A DNA stretch of 64,000 nt from Actinomadura litoris (GTDB taxonomy: Bacteria; Actinomycetota; Actinomycetes; Streptosporangiales; Streptosporangiaceae). The position numbers were made by a program, and so were the translations under genes. The DNA is taken from the NCBI RefSeq assembly GCF_009733595.1, contig NZ_WOFH01000003.1, positions 248,001 to 312,000 of the forward strand, given 5' to 3'. Positions 52,271 through 60,170 of the stretch are shown here, piece by piece. Within the stretch, counting starts at the first letter, position 1; each line of letters begins with the position of its first letter. Under the pieces are notes generated by a model. That model ran no database searches and was not told the DNA's origin. It saw only the letters and a program-made list of their open reading frames with translations.

Positions 52271-53272
52271 TCAGGACGGGGTGCGCATGCGGAGCAGGGA
52301 TTCGAGGAGCCAGGCTCGGGTCTCGTCCAGGTGTGCCGGGGAGGCGTGGACGTCGTCGAACTCCTTCACCCACAGTTCCTTCACGTGCTTGCGCAGGTGG
52401 GCGATCTCCGAGGGCGGGGTGATCTCGTCGCGGAGGCTGACCGTGTAGGAGACGGGGATCTCCAGCGCGGACAACTCGTCCGGGGTCAGTGCCCAATCGC
52501 CTAGGACGTCGGGCAGGTCGTCGGGGGTCGTGCCGGTCAGGTGGGCGAGTGTTGCGCGGGTGATCTGCGGCAGGGCCCGGAGCCAGTCGGGGTCGGTGAA
52601 GAAGTCGTGGATCGGGGCGCCGTTCGTGATGACCCCGCGTATGCGCCGGTCGCTCACCGCCGCGCGGAGCGCCATGTGGCCGCTGAAGCTGTTCGCCACC
52701 GCGTAGGTGTCGCCGACCGACGCCTGGTCCGCGAGCGCGTCCAGGATCGCCGGGAGCATGCCCGGACTCGCCCTGTCATAGGGGAGTGTGTTGTGGCCGA
52801 TGCCCGGCATCTCCGTGACCAGCATCGCCATGCCCAGCGCGTCCGCCTGGAGGAGGAGCGGGGCCCACTGCTCCTTCGTGCTCACGATGCCGCCCATGAC
52901 CACCAGCAGGGGCCTCGGTTCCTCCCGGCTCAGGCCCGACGTCCAGCAGCGGAGGCGGCCCTCCAGGTCGAGGACGCCGATGTCCGCGCCGCGCCAGGTC
53001 TCGAAGACCCGCCACGCGTCCCGCATGGCGGTGCGGCGGGGGAGGCCGTCCACGAACGGGAACCGGGCGATCGTGAAGCAGCGGCAGGCCGCGAGCGGGT
53101 CGCCCGCGTCCTCCAGCGTGCGCGCCGCCGCCGACCACTCGGCGGCCCACGAGCCCTCGCCCTCACCGTCGTGCCGGATCCGGTCCAGGACGCCCTCGTA
53201 CAGGTCGGCGGGCAGGTTCTGCGCGCGGGCGTGGACGATGACGAACCTCTTCAGCTCCTCGACGTCGTTCAC
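52271..53272 (-). CDS. Tetronate alpha/beta hydrolase (acetate-eliminating, AbyA5-like)
   Basis: 333 aa from GTG 53272; the start overlaps the TGA of the upstream acyltransferase (GTGA), so they are coupled. After an N-terminal helical part of about 110 residues comes an alpha/beta hydrolase domain. The nucleophile elbow reads NSFSG near 190 (first Gly replaced), and a late D-V-H near 310 could complete the triad. In agglomerin, abyssomicin and quartromicin pathways such a protein removes acetate from the O-acetylated tetronate to create the exocyclic double bond. The preceding acyltransferase supplies that acetyl ester. The pair is separated from the other tetronate genes by 31 kb, but its promoter has the same heptamers. 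Confidence 0.88.
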   Translation of the reverse strand: MNDVEELKRFVIVHARAQNLPADLYEGVLDRIRHDGEGEGSWAAEWSAAARTLEDAGDPLAACRCFTIARFPFVDGLPRRTAMRDAWRVFETWRGADIGVLDLEGRLRCWTSGLSREEPRPLLVVMGGIVSTKEQWAPLLLQADALGMAMLVTEMPGIGHNTLPYDRASPGMLPAILDALADQASVGDTYAVANSFSGHMALRAAVSDRRIRGVITNGAPIHDFFTDPDWLRALPQITRATLAHLTGTTPDDLPDVLGDWALTPDELSALEIPVSYTVSLRDEITPPSEIAHLRKHVKELWVKEFDDVHASPAHLDETRAWLLESLLRMRTPS

Positions 53273-54075
53273 CGCGCACGCTCCGCCGCGACGGGTTCGC
53301 GGGGTTCGGCGTCGGCGGTGAAGGTCTCCAGGCCGTCCTTGATCTCCGCGAGGACGTCGGCGGCCTCGGCGCCGTCGATGACCCGGTGGTCGAAGGCCAG
53401 GTTCAGGCGCATCGTCGGGGCGATGACCACCTGGCCGTCGCGCGCCGCCGGGCGGTCGGTGATCCGTCCCACGCCCAGCGTGACCGTGGTGCCGCCCACC
53501 GAGTGGAAGCCGTCCACGGGACGGTGGCCGAGCGAGGTCACCGACAGCGTGCCGAGCAGCCCCGCCCGCGCCGGCAGCGGGCGGACGGCCCGCCGCCACC
53601 CCCGCAGCCCCACGCTCCACGGCAGCTTGTGCAGCGCCCGGACGCCCGCGAACTCCGGCATCTGCTCGGGGTCGCCCTCGCGGTAGTGGTCGATGCGGTC
53701 CTGGATGCCGTCCAGGGAGGCGGTGTCCAGGTTCGGCAGGAGGGCGGCGAGGACGATCCGCTGCCCGCCCATCGTCCGGTCCAGCGTGAGCTTGCCGTGC
53801 ACGGACGGGTAGCGGGCGACCCGCAGGCCGAACCGTCCGCGCACCGCCGCGTTGGCGTCGGGGTGCTTCACCAGCACCCGCGCCGCCGTGTGCAGGACGT
53901 AGGAGACGATCGAGTAGCGGCGGCCCCCGTCGCCCGCCGCCGTCCGGTGCGCCCGGACCCGGGTCATGTCGACCTCGGTGTCCAGGAACACCGGGGAGAA
54001 GGCCCGGATCTCCTTCAGGAGATAGAGCGTGTGCCGTCGTTGCCGGGCAAGCGGTTGTTCCTTCAAAGCGAGCAC
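53269..54075 (-). CDS. Tetronate O-acetyltransferase (2-oxoacid dehydrogenase acyltransferase fold, AbyA4-like)
   Basis: 268 aa from GTG 54075. A TTG three codons later (54066) is better spaced from GAGAGGGG and may be the true start. The protein is only the catalytic domain of a lipoamide acyltransferase: HxxxDG appears as FDHRVIDG near 235, and there is no lipoyl domain. In tetronate clusters this fold acetylates the primary hydroxyl of the newly formed ring before elimination. Coupled to the hydrolase by a 4-bp overlap. Own SARP-type promoter in the 84-bp gap behind the SDR gene. Confidence 0.88.
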   Translation of the reverse strand: MLALKEQPLARQRRHTLYLLKEIRAFSPVFLDTEVDMTRVRAHRTAAGDGGRRYSIVSYVLHTAARVLVKHPDANAAVRGRFGLRVARYPSVHGKLTLDRTMGGQRIVLAALLPNLDTASLDGIQDRIDHYREGDPEQMPEFAGVRALHKLPWSVGLRGWRRAVRPLPARAGLLGTLSVTSLGHRPVDGFHSVGGTTVTLGVGRITDRPAARDGQVVIAPTMRLNLAFDHRVIDGAEAADVLAEIKDGLETFTADAEPREPVAAERAR

Positions 54076-54124
54076 CCCTCTCGGGCCGTTCGACCTCGTC
54101 CCGCGCGCGGGACCGCGATCTCAC

Positions 54125-54158
54125 AGCCTCGGGAGGCGCGCTAAAGCGCTGCTAATGG
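54125..54158 (-). promoter_or_regulatory. SARP-type promoter of the tetronate acetyltransferase/hydrolase pair
   Basis: On the minus strand: CCATTAG (54158-54152), spacer, GCTTTAG (54147-54141), exactly 10 bp, then GAGGCT (54130-54125) as -10. The GTG at 54075 lies 55 bp on. The site begins 2 bp past the stop codon of the SDR gene, so it separates this pair transcriptionally from the SDR. Confidence 0.78.
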
Positions 54159-54159
54159 C

Positions 54160-55014
54160 TCACACGGCGATGCCGGTCTTGTGCGTGCGCAGCAGTTGGC
54201 CGGTCGCGTCGAACAGCCGCCACGCCTTGTCGACGTCGAAGGTGTCCTTGCCGAGATCGACCTGCTTGGTCTTCCAGGACGCGCTGAAGCGCTGCTCCGG
54301 CGGCGCGTCCACCAGCGCGACGATCGGCGGGAGCGCCTTGTCGACCGGCTGCGCCGCGACCTTGAACACGGCCTTGGCGATCGGCCGCACCGGCATCGGC
54401 AGCGTGTCGGTCATGCTGGTCGCGACCACGCCGGGGTTGTAGGCGACGAACCGCGTCTTCCCGCCGACGCGCTTCTCCGCGAAGATCACGCCGAGCAGGT
54501 CGTTGGCGCGCAGGGCCTGGAGGGACGCCTTGAACCCGCTGTACTTGCCGGTCATGTTCAGGTCCGTCCAGTTGATCGCGCCGGCCGACACGCCGGGCGT
54601 GCAGAGGCTCACGATCACCGGGTTCGCGGCGCGCTCCAGCGCCGGCGCCAGCCCGTAGGCCAGGACGAACCGGCTGAGGTACAGCAGCGCGAGGTGCCGC
54701 TCGAAGCCCTCCTCGGTCTCCACCCGCGGGCCGAACGGCCTGTCGTGCCGGGCGCCGAGGATGAGCGCGTCCAACCGCGGGTAGGACGCGTCCACGAAGT
54801 CGATCAACTCCTGGCAGTTGCGGGTCAGCGTGAGATCCGTCCGGTGGAACACGACCCGGTCGGCGGCGCCGAGCCGCTCGGCGTCGGCGAGCAGCCGGTC
54901 GCCCTTCGCCTGCGTGGAACCGACGGCGATGACGCGGTCACCGTTCCGGAGAAAGTGCAGTGCCAGCCCCCTGCCGATCCCGTCGGTGCCGCCGGTGATA
55001 AGGATCGTCCGCAT
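54160..55014 (-). CDS. Short-chain dehydrogenase/reductase
   Basis: 284 aa from ATG 55014 (GGGAG 6 bp upstream; a GTG two codons earlier is less well placed). Rossmann motif TGGTDGIG near residue 8 and the YxxxK pair YSGFK near 165 show a classical SDR, closest in style to retinol-dehydrogenase/WW-domain-oxidoreductase types. The usual NAG motif is replaced by LGARH, and a long C-terminal part follows. Substrate unknown. Divergent from a TetR regulator with two matching palindromes in the 89-bp gap, so it is probably the regulator's target. It lies directly upstream of the tetronate acetyltransferase, but that gene has its own promoter, so membership in the pathway is open. Confidence 0.88.
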   Translation of the reverse strand: MRTILITGGTDGIGRGLALHFLRNGDRVIAVGSTQAKGDRLLADAERLGAADRVVFHRTDLTLTRNCQELIDFVDASYPRLDALILGARHDRPFGPRVETEEGFERHLALLYLSRFVLAYGLAPALERAANPVIVSLCTPGVSAGAINWTDLNMTGKYSGFKASLQALRANDLLGVIFAEKRVGGKTRFVAYNPGVVATSMTDTLPMPVRPIAKAVFKVAAQPVDKALPPIVALVDAPPEQRFSASWKTKQVDLGKDTFDVDKAWRLFDATGQLLRTHKTGIAV

Positions 55015-55027
55015 GTCCACTCCCAGT

Positions 55028-55090
55028 AGTCATCAACGGTGACTTGGCTGACGCTACGGGGAGCCCGGTAACATGTCAACACTGATGACT
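55028..55090. promoter_or_regulatory. Paired TetR operator candidates
   Basis: Two 17-bp imperfect palindromes: AGTCATCAACGGTGACT (55028-55044) and TGTCAACACTGATGACT (55074-55090). Read on its minus strand the second is AGTCATCAGTGTTGACA, so both share AGTCATCAnnnnTGAC. They lie 46 bp apart, one by each divergent start. Confidence 0.72.
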
Positions 55091-55103
55091 TGTGAGGACG
55101 GGG

Positions 55104-55733
55104 ATGACGGGAAACACCGAGAACGGCGACGCGCGAGGCGATTCCAAGGGCGGCGCGCGCAAGCGCGACCGCGCCGCGACGCGGGCGGAACTCCTGGCGG
55201 CGGCGCGCGAGCGTTTCCGGCTCGGCTACGACGGCACGAGCGTGCGGGACATCGCGAAGGACGTCGGGGTCGACCCCGCGCTGGTCTACCGGTACTTCGG
55301 CTCCAAGCTCGCCCTGTTCGAGGAGGCGTGCGTCGACCAGGAGCAGTTCACGACGCTGCTCGACGGCCCGCCCGAGCAGATCCCGATCGGGCTGCTGCGC
55401 TCGATCGTCTTCGAGGACTGGTCGCAGTTCACCGGCGACCACCCGCTCGTGGCGCTGCTCCGCTCGTCCGCCTACGAGGAGGTCAGGGGACGGCTGCACG
55501 ACCGGGTCTGCGACGAGTACTTCCTGAAGCTGAACGAGCTGGTCAACGGCCCCGACGCCGAGCTGCGCGTGGAGATCCTCGTCGGCGCCCTGCTCGGCAT
55601 GGGCGCGATGCGCTCGATCGTGCGCTCCCCGGCCCTCCAGGCGGCGAACGCCGAGGACGTGATGCCCTACTTCGTCCGCCTCTTCGAGCTCCTGCTGGGC
55701 CGGGAGGCCGCCGACGCCGCGGCGCCGTCCTAG
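55104..55733 (+). CDS. TetR-family transcriptional regulator
   Basis: 209 aa from ATG 55104 (GAGGACGGGG upstream). The N-terminal helix-turn-helix (about 30-75) reads TSVRDIAKDVGVDPALVYRY, followed by F-x-S-K, typical of TetR. The C-terminal ligand and dimer part is not assignable. Divergent from the SDR gene, with two shared palindromes between them, so it likely represses the SDR and itself. Its TAG stop shares the CTAG tetramer (55730-55733) with the stop of the convergent SDR. Confidence 0.93.
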   Translation: MTGNTENGDARGDSKGGARKRDRAATRAELLAAARERFRLGYDGTSVRDIAKDVGVDPALVYRYFGSKLALFEEACVDQEQFTTLLDGPPEQIPIGLLRSIVFEDWSQFTGDHPLVALLRSSAYEEVRGRLHDRVCDEYFLKLNELVNGPDAELRVEILVGALLGMGAMRSIVRSPALQAANAEDVMPYFVRLFELLLGREAADAAAPS

Positions 55734-56452
55734 ACGACCTGGGCGGTGGAGGCGAGCACGACCTCGCGAACGCAGACGTTCTGCGGCTGCCGGTACACGA
55801 ACAGGACGGTTTCGGCCACGTCCTCCGCCGCCAGCCCGCCGCCCGCCGCCTCCTGCGACCCGGCGTGCTCGGCCCGCAGCACGTCATCGGCGATCAGGTC
55901 GCCCATGCCGGTCGCGACGTAACCGGGCGCGACCGTGACCACCCGCGTCCCGTGCGGGGCCGCCTGCTGCCGGATCCCCTCCGACAGGATGTGCGCGGCG
56001 GACTTGGTCGCGCTGTAGACCGCCTCCACCCCCGCCGTCTTGTACGCGGCGATCGACCCGATCGTGACGACGGTGCCGCCGCCGCGCTCGATCATCCCGG
56101 GCAGCACGGCCTGGACGCAGCCGAGCACGCCCTTGACGTTCACGTCGACCATCCGCTCCCAGTGCTCGCGCGACTGCGCCGCCGCCACCCCCGGCTGGAG
56201 GACCGCCGCGCTGTTGACCAGCGCGTCCACGGGACCGTACGCGGCCTCGGCCTCCTTGACCGCCGCCGCGACGGCCGCGCCGTCCACGACGTCGGCGGCC
56301 CGGCAGAGCGCGCGCGGCAGCCCCAGCGCCTCCAGCCGGTCGAGACGGCGCCCCAGCAGCAGCAGCGGGTGGCCCTCGCGGGAGAAGGCGCGCGCGGTGG
56401 CGGCCCCGATCCCCGAACCGGCACCGGTGATGACGACGAGCGGCTTGTCCAT
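55730..56452 (-). CDS. Short-chain dehydrogenase/reductase (SDR)
   Basis: 240 aa from ATG 56452, with AGGAAG upstream. TGAGSGIG (9-16), NSA in place of NAG near 87, Ser near 136 (GSIAAY) and the YSATK pair near 150 show a complete classical SDR, NADP(H)-dependent by its Arg-rich GRR after strand 2. It lies 20 bp downstream of an aldo/keto reductase in one operon. Substrate unknown. The stop overlaps that of the convergent TetR gene. Confidence 0.92.
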   Translation of the reverse strand: MDKPLVVITGAGSGIGAATARAFSREGHPLLLLGRRLDRLEALGLPRALCRAADVVDGAAVAAAVKEAEAAYGPVDALVNSAAVLQPGVAAAQSREHWERMVDVNVKGVLGCVQAVLPGMIERGGGTVVTIGSIAAYKTAGVEAVYSATKSAAHILSEGIRQQAAPHGTRVVTVAPGYVATGMGDLIADDVLRAEHAGSQEAAGGGLAAEDVAETVLFVYRQPQNVCVREVVLASTAQVV

Positions 56453-56472
56453 GGCTTCCTTCGGGTCGCGGG

Positions 56473-57456
56473 TCACCAGCGGTGATGTACCTGGGGACGG
56501 ATCCGGGCGTCGTACAGCTCGGCCAGCGCCGTCAGGGTGCCGGCGTCCAACTCCGGCAGGTCGGCGGCCGCGGAGTTGGCGCGGGCCTGGGCGACCGTCC
56601 GCGCGCCGGGGATCACGGTGGTCACCCCCGGCTGCTGGACGATCCACCGCAGCGCCGCCTGCGCCGGGGTCGCCCCCTCGGGCGCCAGCGCGGCGAACGC
56701 CTCCGCCGCCTCGACACCGCTGTGGAAGTCGACCCCGGAGAACGTCTCGCCCACGTCGAACGACTCGCCGTTCCGGTTGTAGGTCCGGTGGTCGTCGGCG
56801 GCGAACGTGGAGTCGTGCCGGTAGCGCCCCGACAGCAGCCCGGACGCGAGCGGCACCCGCGCGATGATCCCGATCCCCTTCTCGCGCGCGGCGGGCAGCA
56901 CCCGCTCCAGCGGCTTGCGCCGGAACGGGTTCAGGATGATCTGGACGCTCGCCACCCCCGGCCGCGCGATCGCGGCCAGCGCCTCGTCGCACGTCTCGAC
57001 GCTCACCCCGTACCCGGCGACCCGCTTCTCCTCGACCAGGGTGTCGAGCGCGTCGTAGACCTCGTCCTTGTGGAACACCGCCGTCGGCGGGCAGTGCAGC
57101 TGGACGAGGTCGAGCGTGTCGACGCCGAGGTTCTCGCGAGAGCGGTCGGTCCACGCGCGGAAGTTGTCCAGCGTGAACGCGGACGGTTCGTGCGGGCCGC
57201 GCCGTCCGAGCTTGGTGGCGACGAGCAGCCGTCCGTCCGGCCCGCCCGCCGTGAACGCGCCGATGAGCCGCTCGCTGCGGCCGTCCCCGTACACGTCGGC
57301 GGTGTCGATGAACGTCACGCCGGACGCGACGGCCGCGTCCAGGACCGCCAGCGCGTCGTCCTCGGAGACGTCGCCCCAGTCCGCGCCGAGCTGCCAGGTG
57401 CCGAGGCCGACGACCGACGCCGTCCGGCCGAGCCTGTCGAACGATCGTTGCTCCAT
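56473..57456 (-). CDS. Aldo/keto reductase
   Basis: 327 aa from ATG 57456; the frame continues upstream through the promoter gap but the conserved part starts here (MEQRSFDRLGR). The tetrad is visible: Asp and Tyr in FIDTADVYG near 45-53, Lys in ATKLG near 82, His in QLHCPP near 117. NADPH-dependent reduction of a carbonyl, cytoplasmic. First gene of a two-gene operon with an SDR. Its 162-bp upstream region holds TGGCA/TGCCA inverted repeats shared in style with the P450/dioxygenase gap. No heptamer promoter. Confidence 0.93.
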   Translation of the reverse strand: MEQRSFDRLGRTASVVGLGTWQLGADWGDVSEDDALAVLDAAVASGVTFIDTADVYGDGRSERLIGAFTAGGPDGRLLVATKLGRRGPHEPSAFTLDNFRAWTDRSRENLGVDTLDLVQLHCPPTAVFHKDEVYDALDTLVEEKRVAGYGVSVETCDEALAAIARPGVASVQIILNPFRRKPLERVLPAAREKGIGIIARVPLASGLLSGRYRHDSTFAADDHRTYNRNGESFDVGETFSGVDFHSGVEAAEAFAALAPEGATPAQAALRWIVQQPGVTTVIPGARTVAQARANSAAADLPELDAGTLTALAELYDARIRPQVHHRW

Positions 57457-57483
57457 GGGAACCGTCCTCGCGATGCCGGGTTC

Positions 57484-57587
57484 TGGCAAGAAGATTGACA
57501 CACCCCATCGCCCCCGACAATGGCCGTCCGTGACCTTGGCAGCTAGATGCCACGTCAAGGCGTTGTTGCGCTAGGCAAATGGTGGCA
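57484..57587. promoter_or_regulatory. TGGCA/TGCCA repeat cluster between divergent AKR and MFS genes
   Basis: TGGCA (57537-57541), 6 bp, TGCCA (57548-57552) form an inverted repeat; further TGGCA copies lie at 57484-57488 and 57583-57587. The gap is less GC-rich than its surroundings. A similar element lies at 60032-60081. Regulator unknown. Confidence 0.45.
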
Positions 57588-57618
57588 ACGTCCTCGCCAA
57601 ACCGATTTGGGGGTCGCG

Positions 57619-58803
57619 ATGACTCACACCCAAGAACTCCCCACCCGGACGGCGCCCCCGCCCCCGGCGGCGCCCGGCGCGCTCTGGGCGGCCCGCGCGC
57701 CGTTCCTGGCGACGGGCCTCGTCCTCGCCGGCTTCTTCGTCCGCGTGCCGTCACTGAAAATGGCCTTCGGCCTCTCCGACGGACGGCTGGGACTGCTCCT
57801 CACCCTCCCCGTCCTCAGCGGCCTCGCGGCGATGCAGCTCACCGGCCGCCTGGTGGCCCGCTTCGGCAGCGCCCCGATAGTCCGCCTGACAATGGCCGGC
57901 CTGCCGATATCCCTCCTTTGCGTGGCGACGTCCGGAGGCCAGACCTGCTTGGCCTTGGCCCTCCTCCTCTTCGGCGCCCTGGACGGCCTCGTGGACGTCT
58001 CGATGAACGCCCACGCCATCACCGTGGAGCGCACACTGGACCGCCGCGTGATGAACAGCTGCCACGCGTCCTGGAGCATCGGTGCCGCCGCGGGCTCCAT
58101 CCTGGGCGGCCTGGCCATAAAAGCTGGCCTTTCCCTCACCGAGCACTTCCTGATCGTCGCGCTGGTCCTGGTGGCCTTCACGGCCGCGACCGGCCCGTAC
58201 ATGCTCTCCTCCCGCACGGACCGCGTCGCAGAACCGGCGCGCCGCTCAGGCTGGACGCCCCGCATCCTGATGTTCGGCGCCGTGGGGACGATCGTCCTCG
58301 TGTGCAGCGGCGTGATGGGCAACTGGAGCGGCGTCTTCCTGCACGACGAACTGGGCATGTCCCTTGCGGCGGCGTCCCTCGGCTACATCTTCTTCAGCAC
58401 CTTCGAAACGGGAGGCCGCCTGGTAGGCGACCGCCTCCAAACCCGCTTCGGCGCCCCACTCCTGGTCCGCTGCGGCGGCGCCCTGGCGATCACCGGCCTG
58501 GCGACCGTGGTCGTCAGCCCCCTGCCAGTCCTGGCCGTCGCAGGATTCGCCATATTCGGCCTGGGCCTGTCCGTTCTCCTCCCGATAATCTTCAGTACGG
58601 TAGGCCACAATGCCGCCGATTCCGAAGGCGCGGCGTCAGCTCTGGCGAAAGTGAGCACCCTGACCTACACCGGCCTGCTGATAGGCCCGATGGCGGTGGG
58701 TTTGATCGCCGAAAAGACCAGCCTGACGACGACGTTGGCGGGTCTGCTGGCCCTCCTGACGACAACCCTGGCCCTCTCCCTGCGCCTCTTCCCCCGCACC
58801 TGA
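57619..58803 (+). CDS. MFS transporter (YbjJ-like)
   Basis: 394 aa from ATG 57619, with a GGGGG run upstream; an earlier in-frame ATG would start inside the operator region. About 12 hydrophobic segments. The N-terminal half has FLATGLVLAGFFVRVPSLK and an MNAHAITVE segment seen in the YbjJ-type MFS group. A membrane carrier of unknown substrate, possibly an exporter. Divergent from the AKR-SDR operon and convergent with the P450. It shows more A/T-ending codons toward the 3' end than the PKS genes. Confidence 0.88.
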   Translation: MTHTQELPTRTAPPPPAAPGALWAARAPFLATGLVLAGFFVRVPSLKMAFGLSDGRLGLLLTLPVLSGLAAMQLTGRLVARFGSAPIVRLTMAGLPISLLCVATSGGQTCLALALLLFGALDGLVDVSMNAHAITVERTLDRRVMNSCHASWSIGAAAGSILGGLAIKAGLSLTEHFLIVALVLVAFTAATGPYMLSSRTDRVAEPARRSGWTPRILMFGAVGTIVLVCSGVMGNWSGVFLHDELGMSLAAASLGYIFFSTFETGGRLVGDRLQTRFGAPLLVRCGGALAITGLATVVVSPLPVLAVAGFAIFGLGLSVLLPIIFSTVGHNAADSEGAASALAKVSTLTYTGLLIGPMAVGLIAEKTSLTTTLAGLLALLTTTLALSLRLFPRT

Positions 58804-58839
58804 CCTCCTGGCGCCTGTCGACGCGAGGTCGGGCGCTTC

Positions 58840-60024
58840 TCACTTGCCGGTGATGTGGACGGGGAGGTGTTCGGGGCCGTTCACGGCTATCGAGTGGACC
58901 GGGGTCGGGGCGGCCGCCGGTTCTATTTTCTCGGTGGAGTCCAGGAGCTCCGAGAGGAGGATTCTCGCTTGGGCTCGGGCCAGGGTGGCGCCCAGGCAGA
59001 AGTGCTCGCCGGACGCCAGGGCCAGGTGGCGGTTGGGCTTGCGGGATATGTCGAAGGTGAACGGGGCGGGGAAGATCGACTCGTCCCGGTTGGCCGAGGG
59101 GACCCAGACCACCACCTTGTCGCCCCGGGCTATTCGCTGGTCGTGCAGGGTTATGGGCTCGGTGGCCGTGCGCATGCTGTGGGTGGCGCTGGAGGTCCAG
59201 CGCAGGGTCTCTTCCACGGCCGATGGCAGGAGGGAGCGGTCCTCGCGCAGGCGCTCCCATTCACCGGGGTTTTCGAGGAAGGCCTGCATGGCGCCCGCCA
59301 GCGCCAGGCGGCCGTTCTCGGTGGCGCCTACGAGGTTCTCGCAGTTGAGGAGTACCTCCTCTTCCGTAAGAAGTTCGCCTTCCACTGTCCCGCCCAGCAG
59401 CATGCTCACCAGGTCGTCGGCCGGGTTCGCGGTGCGGCGGTCCATCAGGTCGATGAAGTAGAGCATCAGTTCCTGGTGGGCGGCGAGGGAGACGCCCGCC
59501 TCGAATGCCTCGTTCGTCCAGCGGAAGAGCGTCTCGTGGTCGGGCTCGGGGACCCCCATCATGTGGCCGATCGTGTAGATGGACAGGCGGCCCGCCACGT
59601 CGTGGACGAAGTCGGCCTCCTCCGCTTCGACGGCCTGGGCGAGGACGGCGCGGACCATGCCGCGCATCGCGTCCTCCAGGGCGCGGACGGAGCGGGCCGT
59701 GAACCAGTCGGCCACCGTGTTGCGCAGTTCCTTGTGGCGGGGCGGGTCGGTGAGGGCGAGCGTCATTCCGGCGCCCGGGTCCTCGCGCAGCCTGGTCGGG
59801 CGGAGGAGGACGCCGCTCGCCGAGCTGAACCGGCCCGGGTCGCGGTAGACGGCGCGGACGTCCTCGTAGCGGGTCAGCGACCAGAACGCCGGGAGGTGGG
59901 TCGGCTCGTGCCGGTGGACGGGGGAGTGCTCGCGCATCCAGCGCCAGATCTCGTGCTGGGCGCCGGCGGCGTGCACGGCGGGGTCGACCAGGCCGGTGGG
60001 ATCCAGGGACGTTGTCGCCGTCAT
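58840..60024 (-). CDS. Cytochrome P450
   Basis: 394 aa from ATG 60024 (AGGAG close upstream). The heme-binding segment reads ASGEHFCLGATLAR with the Cys ligand near 343. The ExxR motif is EETLR near 285. The I-helix segment reads VGATENG near 232, so Asn stands where most P450s have the proton-relay Thr. Class I bacterial P450, needing ferredoxin partners encoded elsewhere. Divergent from a TauD-type dioxygenase, which leads into a second PKS gene. This suggests a role in that neighbouring pathway, though action on the tetronate cannot be excluded. Confidence 0.93.
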   Translation of the reverse strand: MTATTSLDPTGLVDPAVHAAGAQHEIWRWMREHSPVHRHEPTHLPAFWSLTRYEDVRAVYRDPGRFSSASGVLLRPTRLREDPGAGMTLALTDPPRHKELRNTVADWFTARSVRALEDAMRGMVRAVLAQAVEAEEADFVHDVAGRLSIYTIGHMMGVPEPDHETLFRWTNEAFEAGVSLAAHQELMLYFIDLMDRRTANPADDLVSMLLGGTVEGELLTEEEVLLNCENLVGATENGRLALAGAMQAFLENPGEWERLREDRSLLPSAVEETLRWTSSATHSMRTATEPITLHDQRIARGDKVVVWVPSANRDESIFPAPFTFDISRKPNRHLALASGEHFCLGATLARAQARILLSELLDSTEKIEPAAAPTPVHSIAVNGPEHLPVHITGK

Positions 60025-60031
60025 GGGCTCC

Positions 60032-60081
60032 TGCCAACTCTTTTGCCAATGTTGAGTCAAAAGGTTGCCAGATTCTTGGCA
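60032..60081. promoter_or_regulatory. TGCCA/TGGCA repeat cluster between divergent P450 and dioxygenase genes
   Basis: TGCCA at 60032-60036, 60044-60048 and 60066-60070, the last pairing with TGGCA at 60077-60081 across 6 bp (TTGCCAGATTCTTGGCA at 60065-60081). This is the A/T-richest patch in the area. Resembles the repeats at 57484-57587. Confidence 0.45.
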
Positions 60082-60170
60082 TATCAGGCAAGATGGCGAC
60101 GTCCGCCTGGTTCGCACGGTCGGCGGGACCTCCCCCGCCCTTCCGTCACCTGGTCGAAAGGGGTCCGCAC

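Noticed and set aside
52271..53272. The alpha/beta hydrolase as an editing type II thioesterase
   Set aside because: It has an N-terminal helical extension, an NSFSG elbow and a 4-bp overlap with the acyltransferase, all typical of the tetronate elimination enzyme rather than of type II thioesterases.
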